Shown piece after piece: positions 32,343 to 43,740 of a stretch of 64,000 nucleotides of DNA. The stretch spans positions 90,225,825 to 90,289,824 of the forward strand of contig CM059193.1 in assembly GCA_030323885.1 (NCBI GenBank), written 5' to 3'. This DNA is from Branchipolynoe longqiensis. Its lineage: Eukaryota; Annelida; Polychaeta; Phyllodocida; Polynoidae. Within the stretch, counting starts at the first letter, position 1. Each line of letters begins with the position of its first letter. The position numbers were made by a program, and so were the translations under genes. Under the pieces are notes generated by a model. The model was not told the origin of the DNA. It did no database searches and saw only the letters and a program-made list of their open reading frames with translations.

Positions 32343-33296
32343 CATACTAACTAAAAAGCACCAAACAAAGCACCAAACTATACAAAATAGAGGGTTGCAC
32401 ACAGTATTTAAAGGACAAACATACCATTGAGATGGACAATAATGAATAAAGCTAAACTAGATGCCCTAAATATTCGCACAGTCAAGCACCTATTAGGCCT
32501 AATGTACCACCCGGCGTAAGACCCATATTACATAGACACACCTACACAAGCCACACATGCAGCACAAACCACCCTCCTGAAAGTGCCACATGTTAAAACT
32601 AGTAAAATTTAAAAGTCACCAGTTGTTCTGGGGGGAGCACTCTGGAACCAACTACCAGCACAGGTCAGGAACAGTGATTGCTACAAAGCTTTCAAGATAA
32701 ACCTCCATGCAGATTTAAATCAACCAGCCTAGGCCAAAGAAGATCAAGGCCACACTGGGGTTGGTGTTGCCATTCCTTTCCCTGTCCCCCCGCTCACCCC
32801 CCCCCCCCCAGCCCTCACCCCCAAACAAACATACACTGTACTCAACCAGTCGTGGCCAACTAGACCAACAAACCCATCTACAACCGAATAAGCCTGGAAA
32901 TGATTCTAGTTGGATCCTACTGAGATACATGATTAATCAATATTAATCTACTTACTAACTAATCACAAAGGCCCACCCTACATCCCACCATCACACTTTC
33001 AATGAGTATATTACTCCTAGAATGATAATCAGTTATGCCCCACCCCTACTGATGCCTACCATACTAGTCTAACATAGTTACCTCCCCGCATATGCTTCTT
33101 TTTTCTCTAATCTTGTTCTTTACCTATCATTCATGTACCAATGTTTTGCTTATTTCCCTGTAATTGTCTATCTATATATTGTTGTAGATTTGTTTACTGT
33201 GTAGAGACAATTGTCATTAGGGCTGGAAGACCAGTGCATTATCACTGACAACATGTTATTCAGAGGAATAAAACCAATTGAACAAACAACAACAAC
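32343..33296 (+). pseudogene. Split LINE, part 3: C-terminus and 3' UTR
   Basis: Continues part 2 after the CR1 insertion: a KHQTIQNRGLHTVFKGQTYH-like stretch (the QNRAL-type block of related LINEs), LDALNIRTVKHLLGLMYHP, then GALWNQLPAQVRNSDCYKAF. The 3' UTR contains a C run and CCCTCAC units and ends with CTGGAAGACCAGTGC, CACTGACAACATG, TTATTCAG and an (AAC)n tail at about 33285. That end is the same as repeat B elsewhere in the window. Confidence 0.75.
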
Positions 33297-33599
33297 ATAC
33301 ATAGCGCTAATTTGATCTATTCAAACAATTGCCTATACTTCAAGCGCCCATTTCCAACAGCAGCAAAATAGTCCAGCAAAGTGTGTCTTCACGATGCCAA
33401 GTAAATTGGCTCCTGTGGCGAGTGTCCGCCAGGCATTGCCAATGGGTCTCGGGAGGAAACGCTCTCCAATAGTACCAGGACATGGTAACCATGGTAACCT
33501 TTAGCCCGAGACTACTACTGGTAGCACAACACATTCCGTTCATTACCTCAGTACGCAGCACCCGGCCTGGCCGTTAGTCGCGGTGACGTCACCGAACAA
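33297..33599. other. Unassigned DNA
   Basis: No gene or repeat recognised. Confidence 0.35.
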
Positions 33600-34560
33600 C
33601 ACACCACCAGGTGTCTCCACCACCCACCACCCCCACCTCCTCCCACCACAACCCACCATATCAGTCCACAACTTCTATCCATATCCCACCACATCCCACC
33701 ACATTCGGCCACCTTGCACCACCTCCCACCACATTCCACCACATCCCACCACCTCCCACCACCTCCCACCACCTCGAACCACATCGGCCACCTTCCACCT
33801 CCTCCCACCACATCCCACGTCAACCCAACCCAACGACCTCCTTTTCCCATTACATCCTACCACCTCCCACAACTGAGCACCCCACCTCTACTTCTCCCAC
33901 CTCACACCACCTCCCATAACACCCTACCTACTCCCATCACTGAACAACCCACCTCCTACTTCTGATCACCTCGCTCACCTCGCACCACCTCACATCGCCT
34001 GATACGGGTTCATACCTCCTCCAACCACTGAACCCTCCTACACTTCTTACCACCTCCCAGCACCGCCCACCACCTCCCACCACCTCTCACCACCTCCCAC
34101 CACCTCCCACCACACCCACCACCTCCTACCACCTCCCAGCACCTCCCAGTACGTCCCAGCACCACCCAGCACCTCCCAGTATCTCCCAGCACCTCCCAGC
34201 ACCTCCCACCACACCCCACCACCTCCCACCACCTCCCACCACACCCCACCACCTCCTACCACCTCACCCAGCCTCCCCGCACCTCCCGGCACCTCCCAGC
34301 ACCTCCCACCACCTCCCAGCACCTCAGATCTCCTTATCCCATTAGCGCATACCTCCTCCCACCACCTCACTCCGCCTCCTACCACCTCACACCACATCAG
34401 ATCTCCTTCTCCAAATAGCTCCTACCTCCTCCCATCACTGAGCAACCCACCTCCTACTTCTGATCACCTCGCACAACCTCGCTCCACCTCACATCGCCTC
34501 ACACCGGCTCATATCTCCTCGGACCACTGAACCTTCCTACTCTTCTCATCACCTCCCGTT
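33600..34560 (-). repeat. CCACCTCC-type minisatellite
   Basis: Irregular CCCACCACCTCCCAGCACCT units; the regular part is 34040-34330. Larger blocks recur (CCTACTTCTGATCACCTCGC at about 33954 and 34453; TCAGATCTCCTT at about 34325 and 34397), so there is segmental duplication inside. Frames on either strand are Pro/His/Thr or Gly/Trp low complexity. Confidence 0.85.
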
Positions 34561-34949
34561 TACATTACACTATACTCGTATAATGTGTTATACATCAGAT
34601 ATATATATGCACCTAATGCATTATATCGCACATACATAGCAATCATTCATATGAAATCACTAAACTTAGTCAAATGAAACCCAACCATTTAACAATCAAT
34701 GCTTACCCAGATGTGCAACAGGGATTGAAGCGAGAGGGAATTTCAGATGTTTATTTCATGCTGGCTATTTGTATTGTTGTTTTTATTGGATTTATATTTC
34801 CGGTGGACGGCTGGCATTTCCTGCCTGCGCATGCGCGTGCGTGGGCGCCCCCCCCCGCCCCCACCCTCCCACTCTCACCGTCTCTCTCTCTCTCTCTGGC
34901 TGAATGGGGCAATGACAATGACATTGACAATGATTTGACAATTATTTGG
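34561..34949. other. Unassigned DNA with (CT)n and C runs
   Basis: A C run (34850-34858) and a (CT)n run (34881-34898) occur. Nothing coding. Confidence 0.4.
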
Positions 34950-35128
34950 GTAAATATGTTTATTCTGCTGAATAAGTCTGTTGTCAGTGCCGAAGCATGG
35001 GTCTTCCAGCCATTTTTTCAATCCAGCGTTATTTACACAAAAGGGTATATAGAATAAGGTATACAATAACTGTTGAATACACAATTTGCAGCATAACAAA
35101 AATTAAATTCTGTAACACAAACGTTCCT
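34950..35128 (-). repeat. Repeat B (LINE-type 3' end), copy 2
   Basis: Matches 8945-9115 over its length. Read on the minus strand it contains GGAAGACCCATGCTTCGGCA then CTGAC; TGC-TTCG-GCA can form a small hairpin. The 3' side ends with GAATAAACATATTTACCC. Confidence 0.75.
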
Positions 35129-35509
35129 TACCAACAACACAATGATTTAATGTTTACTCATCACACGGTATGATAGCAAGAATATAACAACAAGGAATGT
35201 AAATCAAATAGTAACTCAAGATAGCATGTTGGATGCAAGTAGTGTTTAAACTATTTGTTGTATCCTGTTCCCTTGGGGGTCGGCGGGGGGTATGGGGGTT
35301 TGGTCACCGGAGGGTGATCGAGGGGAGGCCGGGAGAGCCGGGCGTAATGGGCCGGGTCACAATGAATGCCGGTCCGTGATGCCCAATCACCGGGCATCAG
35401 GGTGATTGATTGCCGGTTGTTTGGCAAAGACTAAACAAGAAGAGGAACAAAAGAAAGGAAGGAACATAACCTCCTTTGGATTCTCCAGGAGAGGGTAGGT
35501 CGCCATGAG
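35129..35509. other. Unassigned GC-rich spacer
   Basis: Contains G-rich phrases (GGGGGTCGGCGGGGGG near 35274) but no repeat or gene recognised. Confidence 0.35.
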
Positions 35510-36290
35510 CAGGAAGGGTGGTGTGTGGGAGGTGGGGTGGGGAAGGAGGGACGGGGTAGGGGTTGGGGTTAGTGGGAGGGGAGGGGATGGGATGGGGTGG
35601 TGGGGATGAGGAAGGTGGGATGGGGAGGTGGGATGGGAGGGATTGGGGTGGTGGGATGGGGAGGTGGGATGGGAGGGGTTGAGGTGGTGGGATGGGGAGG
35701 TGGGATCGGAGGGGTTGAGGTGGTGGGATGGGGTTGGTGGGGTTGGGAGGTGGGATGGGGGGGGTAGTTTAGTTTGGGGGAGCTGGGATGTGGGATGGGG
35801 TGGTGTGGGGAAGGTGGGAAGAGGTGGGATGGGAGGGGTTGGGGTGGTGGGATGGGGTTGGTGGGATGGGGAGGTGGAATGGGAGGGGTTGGGGTGGTGG
35901 GATGGGGAGGTGGGATGGGAGGGGTTGGGGTGGTGGGATGGGGAGGTGGGATGGGCGGGGTTGGGGTGGTGGGATTGGGTTGGTGGGATGGGGAGGTGGA
36001 ATGGGAGGGGTTGGGGTGGTGGGATGGGGAGGTGGGATGGGAGGGGTTGGGGTGGTGGGATGGGGAGGTGGGATGGGAGGGGTTGGGGTGGTGGGATGGG
36101 GTTGGTGGGATGGGGAGGTGGAATGGAGGGGTTGGGGTGGTGGATGGGGAGGTGGGATGGGAGGGTTGGGGTGGTGGATGGGGAGGTGGGATGGGGAGGT
36201 GGGCTGGGAGGGGTGAGGTGGTGGATGGGGTTGGTGGGGTTGGGAGGTGGGATGGGGGGTATTTTGGTTTGGGGGAGGTTGGATAGGGAT
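35510..36290 (+). repeat. G-rich minisatellite, 36-bp unit with 122-bp higher-order unit
   Basis: The unit GGTTGGGGTGGTGGGATGGG followed by GAGGTGGGATGGGAGG is 36 bp. GGTTGGGG anchors at about 35837, 35887, 35923, 35959, 36009, 36045, 36081 and 36130 give spacings 50, 36, 36, 50, 36, 36, 49. The 50-bp units carry an extra TTGGTGGGATGGGG. Because 36 divides by 3, long frames (over 300 codons on each strand) result; they are by-products. Confidence 0.9.
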
Positions 36291-37590
36291 GTGGGATGGG
36301 GTGGTGGGATGGTGGAGGTGGGTGAGGGGAGGTGGGTGAGGGGGAGACAGAGGATGGTGGGTGAGGGGGAGGAGGGAAGGGGAGGTGGGGGTGGAAGAGT
36401 AAGGGGTCAGGGCAGAAGGGTGAGGGAGGTGGAGCGGGGGAGATGGGATGCCGGAAGTGGGATGAGGAGGGCAGGGGGAGGTGGGGGACTGGAAGGGGAG
36501 GGAGTACGATGGAGATTGGAGGGTGAGTATGTGAATGCATCATGATAGGAGGGAGGAGGGAGGAGGGAGGAGGAGGGAGGAGGGAGGAGGGAGGAGGGAG
36601 GAGCGAACAGTGAGGAAGGGCGCATGAGAGCTAGTAGGAGGGAGGGGGAGGAGGGAGAATGGAAGAGGGGGGAGGGAAGGGGGAGGGGGAGGAGGGGGGA
36701 AGGGGGAGGATGGAGGAGGGAGGAGCGAACAGGGAGGAAGGGCGCATGAGAGCTGGGAGGAGGGAGGGGGAGGAGGGAGGGGGTGAAGGAAAAGGGAGGG
36801 AGTGAGGGAGGAGGGGAGGGGAGTGATAGTAGGGAGGGAGTGAGGGAGGAGGGGAGTGAGGGAGGAGGGAGGGAGTTAGGGGGGAAGGAGGGAAGGAGGG
36901 ATGAGGTATGGGGTAAGGGAGAAGTGACGGAAGGAAGGAGTGGAGTGAGGTAGGAGGGGAGTGAGGGAGGGTGGAGGGAGTGCTGGAGGATAGAGGGGGG
37001 TGAGGGAGGAGGGAGGGAGTAAGGTAATAACGGGAGTGAGATAGGATGGAGGGAGTGGAAAAGGAGTGAGGGAGTGAGTGAGGAGGGGGAGAGTGGTATG
37101 AGTGAGGGGGTCAGGAAGGAGGGAGGGAGTGTGGTAGGAGGGAGGCAGTGGGGTAGGAGGAGGTGAGGGAGGAGGGGAGTGAGCGAGGAGGGAGGGGTGG
37201 GGAAGGAAGGAGGGAGGGAGGAGGGGAGTGAGGGAGGAGGGGAGTGAGGGAGGAAGGAGGGGTGGGGAAGGAGGGGGGAGGGAGGAGGGGAGTGAGGAGG
37301 GGGGAGTGTGGTAGGAGGGAGGGAGTGGGGGAGAAGGAGGTGAGGGAGGAGGGGAGTGAGGGAGGAGGGAGGGGGTGAGGAATGAGGGAGGAAGTGTTAG
37401 GAGGGAGGGAGTGGGGGAGAAGGAAGTGGGAGAGAAGGAAGTGGGAGAGGAGAGGAGTGAGGGAGGAGGGAGGGAGTTGTAGGGGAATAGAGACCAAGGA
37501 GCAGGGACCTAGACACATGCATGTGAGTGAAAGGATGTCTTTAAAGGGAAAGGGAACGAGGTAGGGTGGGAGACTGAGGGGGGAGGAGGA
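36291..37590 (+). repeat. Purine-rich GGAGGGAG block
   Basis: About 1.3 kb of GGGAGGA/GTGAGG units. A block of roughly 60 bases (GGAGGAGCGAACAG..GAGGAAGGGCGCATGAGAG) occurs twice, at about 36598 and 36720. Low-complexity frames are not genes. Confidence 0.85.
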
Positions 37591-38330
37591 TTTGATCAAT
37601 TGCGAAACAATTGCAAAGTGGCGCCGCTGTGTTTTTAAGTCTTTTTGTGTTTTTGTTATGCTAAATTCACTACTGTAAGAAAACTTCAGCAGGTTCTGAT
37701 GGCTTCTCTCACTCAAACAGACTTGGGTCACGATTACATCAGTATCTGAGATCGGTATGCCAGCACTCTCACCTCTCTCACTATTGATCAAGTTAATCGA
37801 TAATTGCCTACTCCTTGAGGGTGAATTATTTGTCTAACGCGCTCTTTAACCCCTTGTCATCAAGTTGCCGGTTTGCTAGTGGTTCACCGACGAAACGCCG
37901 CCAGAAATAGCCAAAATGTATTGATTCAGTTTGTATTCTTAGCATCTAATGCGGGTTTCAGTTCAGATATGGTTATTCCCATGAACTATAAGAGAGGCAC
38001 ATTTCTTTCAATCTTTGGTGTAGACATTTTACTACGTCACCTTCCTGGAATTAATTGCTGTATTTCGTTGGGCTGTTCATTTAGTTAATAAAGCAATCCT
38101 GATGATTAATCTTTTAGCCACATCCATGTCCTGTCTTGTTTTGCTGCGGGTAGCACTTTAACAATTCATCGAGAACATGATGAGGATGTACACATGAATC
38201 TACATTGCACCATCTTTACTTTTACCTATTTTCCTATTTTTGCCATTTTAAATCTGTTATTTATTAGTCAAGTAGACCCTGAAGAGGGATGTGACCTGTA
38301 ATGAGAATCACATTGTAGACCTCAGACCAC
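37591..38330. other. Unassigned AT-rich DNA
   Basis: No recognised feature between the purine block and the CA-rich block. Confidence 0.35.
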
Positions 38331-38640
38331 CACTTCCCACCCCCACCTCCCTCCCCAACCTACCACCAGCCCTATTCGCCACCCTAACCCCAACCAACAC
38401 ACCTAACCACACCCCCATCTCAAGTCCACACCCATACCCACACCTCCCACCCCAACCTCCCACCCCAACCTCCCACCGCCCCTATTTCTCACCCTAACCC
38501 AAACCCACACACCTAAGCACACCCCCATCTCACGCCTACACCCATACCCACACCCTCCCCACACCCACACAGATACCGTTTCCACACACACTCCACAGGC
38601 ACACTCACACCCACACTACACCCACACCCCCACATAACAC
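38331..38640 (+). repeat. CCCACACC / CCAACCTCCCA low-complexity block
   Basis: C- and A-rich, nearly free of G. Units of CACACCTAACCACACCCCCA and CCCATACCCACACC are repeated (about 38398 and 38509). Not coding. Confidence 0.8.
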
Positions 38641-38744
38641 TCTATTAGCAGCCTCCACAGTGAGGAGGAACCGAATGATCAGTATCTTAAAGCTGCTTAA
38701 TCTGATGATTATATCACATTCTCTGAACACAAAGACTTACCTAG

Positions 38745-40350
38745 ATCTTATATAGGCTCCAACATTAACTTACACTTATCTAGATTGTATCCTATGCAGG
38801 CTCCAACATTAACATATACTTGTATAGATTGTATCCTATATAGGCTCCAACATTAAGAGACCCTTATTATAGATAGTACCCTATACATGCTCCAACATTA
38901 ACAGACCCTTATCTAGAGTGTACCCTATATAGACTCCAAAATTACCATACACTTATCTAGATTGTACCATATATAGGCTCCAACATCAACATACACTTAT
39001 ATAGATTGTATCCTATATAGGCTCCGACATTAAGAGACCCTTATTATAGATAGTACCCTATACATGCCCCAACATTAACAGACACTTATCTAGATTGTAT
39101 CCTATATACACTCCAACATTACCATACACTTATCTAGATTGTACCATATATAGGCTCCAACATCAACATACACTTATATAGATTGTATCCTATATAGGCT
39201 CCGACATTAAGAGACCCTTATTATAGATAGTACCCTATGCATGCCCCAATATTAACAGACACTTATCTAGATTGTATCCTATATACACTCCAACATTAAC
39301 ATACACTTATCTAGATTGTACCATATATAGGCTCCAACATCAACATACACTTATATAGATTGTATCCTATATAGGCTCCGACATTAAGAGACCCTTATTA
39401 TAGATAGTACCCTATACATGCCCCAATATTAACAGACACTTATCTAGATTGTATCCTATATACACTCCAACATTACCATACACTTATCTAGATTGTACCA
39501 TATATAGGCTCCAACATCAACATACACTTATATAGATTGTATCCTATATAGGCTCCGACATTAAGAGACCCTTATTATAGATAGTACCCTATCATGCCCG
39601 ATATTAACAGACACTTATCTAGATTGTATCCTATATACACTCCAACATTAACATACACTTATCTAGATTGTACCATAAATAGGCTCCAACATCAACATAC
39701 ACTTATATAGATTGTATCCTATATAAGCTCCGACATTAAGAGACCCTTATTATAGATAGTACCCTATACATGCCCCAATATTAACATACACTTATCTAGA
39801 TTGTATCCTATATACACTCCAACATTAACATACACTTATCTAGATTGTACCATATATAGGTTCCAACATTAACAGGCCCTTATCCAGAGTGCACACTATA
39901 TGGGCTTCATCATAAACAGGCCCTTATCCAGATAGCACCCTATATGGGCTTCAACACCTACATGCCTTTATCTAGAGTGTCTCCTATATAGGCTCCAACA
40001 TTAACATACCCTTATCTAGAGTGCACCCTATATAGGTTCCAACATTAACATACTCTTATCTAGATTGTATCCTAAATAGGCTACAACATTAACACACACT
40101 TATCTAGATTGTACCCTATATAGGCTCCAACATTAACATGCCATTATCTAGAGTGCACCCCACATAGGCTCCAACATTAACAGGCCCTTATTTAGAGTGC
40201 ACCCTATGTAGGCTCCAATATTAACATGCTCTTATCTAGATTGTATCCTAAATAGGCTCCAACATTAACATACCCTTATCTAGAGTGCACCCTATGTAGG
40301 CTCCAACATTAACATGCTCTTATCTAGGTTGTACCCTATACATTCTCCAA
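38745..40350. repeat. 44-bp satellite with 177-bp higher-order unit, left part
   Basis: The monomer is AGGCTCCAACATTAACATAC then ACTTATCTAGATTGTATCCT and ATAT (44 bp). From about 38844 to 39900 four monomer variants form a block of 177 bp: the variant with GCTCCxACATTAAGAGACCC lies at about 38844, 39021, 39198, 39375, 39552 and 39727. Beyond 39900 the array is monomeric and more diverged. Confidence 0.9.
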
Positions 40351-40355
40351 CATTC

Positions 40356-40655
40356 ATTATCATCATGATGTCGGTCGCGATGCAAAAAAGACTGCTTTCA
40401 TTACTTGACTGCTGCTCTCCATTTAGCTTTCTGCTGTGAGAGCGATGTCCATGAGTCGGTCTTAATGTCTCTCAGCTTCAGGTTTCTCTTGATGGTATCC
40501 TTGGACTGGAGACAAGGGTGCACTCTCTTTCTGTAACCAGAAGACAGTTGAGAATAGAGGATCTGCTTTGGTAGCCTGTCTGATGCCTGACTATCCTCAT
40601 GAGGAGTCCACCAGAGATTCTTTATGATCAAACAATCTTCCATAGAGCGCAGCCC
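40356..40655 (-). pseudogene. LINE 3' end inserted in the satellite
   Basis: The minus strand reads MEDCLIIKNLWWTPHEDS, LPKQILYSQLSSGYRKR, and DTIKRNLKLRDIKTDSWTSL, the same LINE C-terminus as 5619-6290, with a short (CAT)n end at about 40357 (ATG tail on the coding strand). It is flanked on both sides by satellite monomers, so it landed in an existing array or the array grew around it. Confidence 0.8.
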
Positions 40656-41005
40656 CTACATTAACCGACCCTTATCTAGAGTGCTCTTATCTAGAGTGTA
40701 GTCTATATAGGCTCCAACATTAACACACCCTTATCTAGATTGTATCCTATATATACTCCAACATTAGCCGACCCTTATCTAGAGTGTACCCTATATAGGC
40801 TCCAACATTAACATACCCTTATCTAGATTGTACCCTATATAGGTTCCAACATTACCCAACCCTTATCTAAAGTGTACCCTATATAGGCTCCAATATTAAT
40901 AAGCCCTTATCCAGGTGCTACTCTATATAGGCTCCAACATTACCATGATCTTATTTAGAGTGTATCCCATATAGGCTTAAGCATCAACATGCTCTTTTAA
41001 GTTGA
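40656..41005. repeat. 44-bp satellite, right part
   Basis: Monomers continue after the LINE (CTAGAGTGTACCCTATATAG, GCTCCAACATTA) and fade out near 41000. No higher-order pattern is visible in this part. Confidence 0.8.
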
Positions 41006-41059
41006 GCTAGTTTTCCATCCTATGCAGCAATAAATGCTTAATAATTGCAGCAACTTCTC

Positions 41060-41137
41060 TAATATGGATATGTATAATTCAATCTAAATAAGTATTTTTG
41101 TTTCGAACATCTGATTCTTTCATCGGACTAGGCAGCT
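41060..41137. mobile_element. Element C right end fragment
   Basis: CATCGGACTAGGCAGCT at 41121-41137 is the right terminal repeat of element C with one or two changes; upstream bases (TTTTTGTTTCGAACATCTG) are only loosely alike. Left end not found. Confidence 0.5.
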
Positions 41138-41399
41138 ATATTTACTCATTTATTAAGCAGTGAATATTTCATTTGTTTTTATTTTAGTTTGATTTGTAAT
41201 GAATGCATTTACCCTGCTCATAACGGAAGTGTGTGAACAATTGTCTTCACCGCTGGCCAGCACTAGGCCACTTTGATTCAAATCTTTTGAATTTAGTATT
41301 AGTAATAACTTAGGTTTTCTTGTTTCTTGTTGATGGTTGGTAACTGTTTATATATTGCAATGAGTCCAAAATCCAGCTTTCACTATATCTTGTGTTAAT

Positions 41400-41640
41400 C
41401 CATTTAAACATCATCTGTATTTCTAGGTTCCATTATTTTTAGTAGTTTCTTAAACGCTGATATGTTTTCTGCATTTTGTATTGCAGCTGGCAGTTTATAC
41501 CAAATATTGGCGTCCATGGTAGCTACACTGCGATGATATGCACTGCATTTTGATTTTACTGTTGCCAGTAATGGACCATCGCTGCTTCTTGTGCACCTTG
41601 TTTGAAACATCCTGTCTTTTTTCGTTTAAGGTTGATTGTA
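41400..41640 (-). pseudogene. LINE C-terminal fragment
   Basis: Minus strand frame: SDGPLLATVKSKCSAYHRSV, ATMDANIWYKLPAAIQNAEN, ISAFKKLLKI. The S-x-x-Y..S ... W-x-x-LP-x-x-IQ-x-A ... F-K-x-x-L pattern is the usual end of many Jockey/CR1-type LINE proteins. It is a different family from the 17757 LINE. Upstream DNA to 41890 has no clear RT. Confidence 0.65.
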
Positions 41641-41896
41641 TGCATACCATTTTAGGTGATCCTGTTGCCTGTTTTTGAAGAATTTTACTTCCGCTATCTT
41701 ATGCAGCTCTTGCATTGGAAAGAGTTTACTCTTCCCTATGCTTTTCAATTGGTCTTCATCTATCCGCTACTCTTTACAGCCGTAGGTACATCACACTCAT
41801 GACATTAGTTTCATTCCTCTCTTTGAGATGAATCTCATCCATTGTTCGTTATTCATAATAAGTTGTACACTATTCTGATAAAACGCATTAGTGGGG

Positions 41897-42374
41897 GAAT
41901 GCAAATGGTCTATTGGTGTAAAAGGATATAGGGCCAGGTGCATGAATGTGTTTATGTAGTTGCTGGTGATACTTTACTCATGGTCAATAGTCATTGTGTG
42001 TTAGGGGCACTTGTCAGATAGTGGGTAAGGGGCACTTGAAGCTCTACTCACTACCCCCTCCCCCCTCTGTTAGTCACGGATCACCACAAACTCAGCTCAG
42101 GGCAGGGGGTGGCCAAGCAGCCACACCGCATGGTGGTGGTGGGCAGAACACTGTAACCATGGGAACCCAGGAATGTTTGATGTTCATTGGTGGAGCTTTA
42201 GATGCTTGATTCTCATTGGAGAATAAGGTCAGGTGGTGTGCCATATCAGATCCATGTACCACTATAAATAATAAACCTGAGGGCTTGGCTCTCTCTCTAC
42301 TTTCACTCTTTATACTCTTCCTTTCTCATTTTGCCTGTATTGATTTCACCATAGCCTGCCTACACACCAACAGA
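41897..42374 (+). repeat. LTR-like repeat, copy 1
   Basis: Starts TGCAAATGGTCTATTGG, has CTACCCCCTCCCCCC, GGTGGTGGTGGGCAGAAC, then ACTATAAATAATAAACCTGA at 42262 (TATA-box and polyadenylation-like), a CT-rich tract, and ends CCTGCCTACACACCAACA. About 478 bp. No internal retroviral sequence next to it, so at most a solo LTR. Confidence 0.55.
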
Positions 42375-42395
42375 TTCCAGCCGTGGACTTTATAA

Positions 42396-42604
42396 AGTGA
42401 CCGGATGCGGTGGCCGTATTTATTAAGAAAGTATGCTTTCTGTGCAGAAGGTCGGGTGTTCAAATCCCGACCGAGTACAACATTGATGTGTGTCGCTACC
42501 AAGCTGGCATTCAAAATCAGGATCACTTGACTGAATGGGACACTGGGTTATGGTGCCAGTCACCTGGTATCCCAGTTGGGCAGTACTGTAAAGTCACCAT
42601 GAGT
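42396..42604 (+). repeat. SINE-A-related, 3'-truncated
   Basis: Head GTGACCGGATGCGGTGGCCG with B box GTCGGGTGTTCAAATCCCGA, then a shortened body (GTCGCTACCAAGCTGGCATT, ACTGAATGGGACACTGGG, GGGCAGTACTGTAAAGTCAC). It ends at CATGAGTGG where the next SINE begins in the other orientation. Confidence 0.75.
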
Positions 42605-42926
42605 GGTTGCTTGTTGGAGTTTTACATCCTGGCAACATCTAAGGTCATATCAGGACAGGTACTGACATGTTACAGTGCGCAGTCATGTGCACTTTATAGT
42701 GCTGCCCCAAAGGGAAACCAGCCCACCAGCACCATGACCTGATATCCGCATCAGTCACATTCTGATGACACTGAGCCAACCAGTGCTTGCCCAATCCTAA
42801 TAATGCCGAGCGCCAGGCTAGGAAGTGACAAGTATCAATGTTTAAATCATTGGTTTGTCTCATCGAGGGTTCGAAACCGTACCAAACGGGAGACGGGCAT
42901 TCAACTCATTCGGCCACCCTGTCTGG
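42604..42926 (-). repeat. SINE-A, near full length
   Basis: Reverse complement of SINE-A from tail (GGTTGCTTGTTGGAGTTTTA) to head (GGCATTCAACTCATTCGGCC). It lies tail-to-body against the plus-strand copy at 42396-42604, giving an inverted pair. Confidence 0.85.
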
Positions 42927-43222
42927 TTGCTTCTCAACAGCGAGAAAAATATAATTATATCCTGATGAATGAATGTTTACCAAAAAATGAAAAGGTCAAA
43001 AGAGAAATGTGTATTTAGAGACATTAGTATTCGTTGTGACCATATTGCTATTATGTTCATGTCAGGTGACCAGAATATAAACGCGGCATTTGCTGGTCAA
43101 TATTAATATCGAAGCGTGGTTGATAAATGACCATCAAGATTATCCTAGCTGAACAAATTTATACATTTTCAACCTGGACGATTGGTCTTACTCATTCCAA
43201 TATCAGGCTATGTATCATCAAG
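42927..43222. other. Unassigned DNA
   Basis: No feature recognised. Confidence 0.3.
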
Positions 43223-43738
43223 TTGGTTGGTTCGTTGTTAGGGTTGTACATCCTGGCAACATCTAACAGCATATCAGAACGGCTTGTTAGTTATATCCAG
43301 CTTATATGCCAGTGCACTGAGCAAAATTGGTCATTCTTAGAAATTGTTAGCCACGTTGAATTGTGACATGCAAACCATCAGAACGGCTTGTTAGTTAGTA
43401 GTCATAATCACGGCGGCAAGTGTTCAGATCTTATTATCAGCCCATCAACTTCTTACAGTGCCGCCCTGATATGACCTTAGATGTTGCGAGGACGTAAAAC
43501 AATGACAAACAAACAATGTTACTGTGCACACTCATCGTGACTTTGTAGTGCTGCCCCATTGGGAAATAACTGACACTGGCACCATTACCCAATATCCCAC
43601 TCAGTCACATTATCCTGACACCGAGCTAACCAGTCCTTGCCCTATCATATTAATGCCCAGTGCCAGTCTAGGAAGCGACAAGTATCAATGTTATAAGTCA
43701 TTGGTTTGACTTGACTGGGAACCAAATTCCTGCACACT
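43223..43738. repeat. Rearranged SINE-A pieces
   Basis: Three pieces in alternating orientation: minus tail at 43223-43290 (GGTTGGTTCGTTG, GCAACATCTAACAGCATATC), plus tail at 43453-43515 (CCCTGATATGACCTTAGATG, GAGGACGTAAAAC), and a minus body from 43517 to 43738 ending in the head GACTTGACTGGGAACC. The phrase ATCAGAACGGCTTGTTAGTTA appears twice (43275 and 43377), marking a local duplication. Confidence 0.7.
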
Positions 43739-43740
43739 AG

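Noticed and set aside
35569..36545. Overlapping 305- and 324-codon frames on both strands
   Set aside because: The 36-bp unit divides by 3, so every frame without a stop stays open. Opposite-strand frames of equal length show this is a repeat effect.
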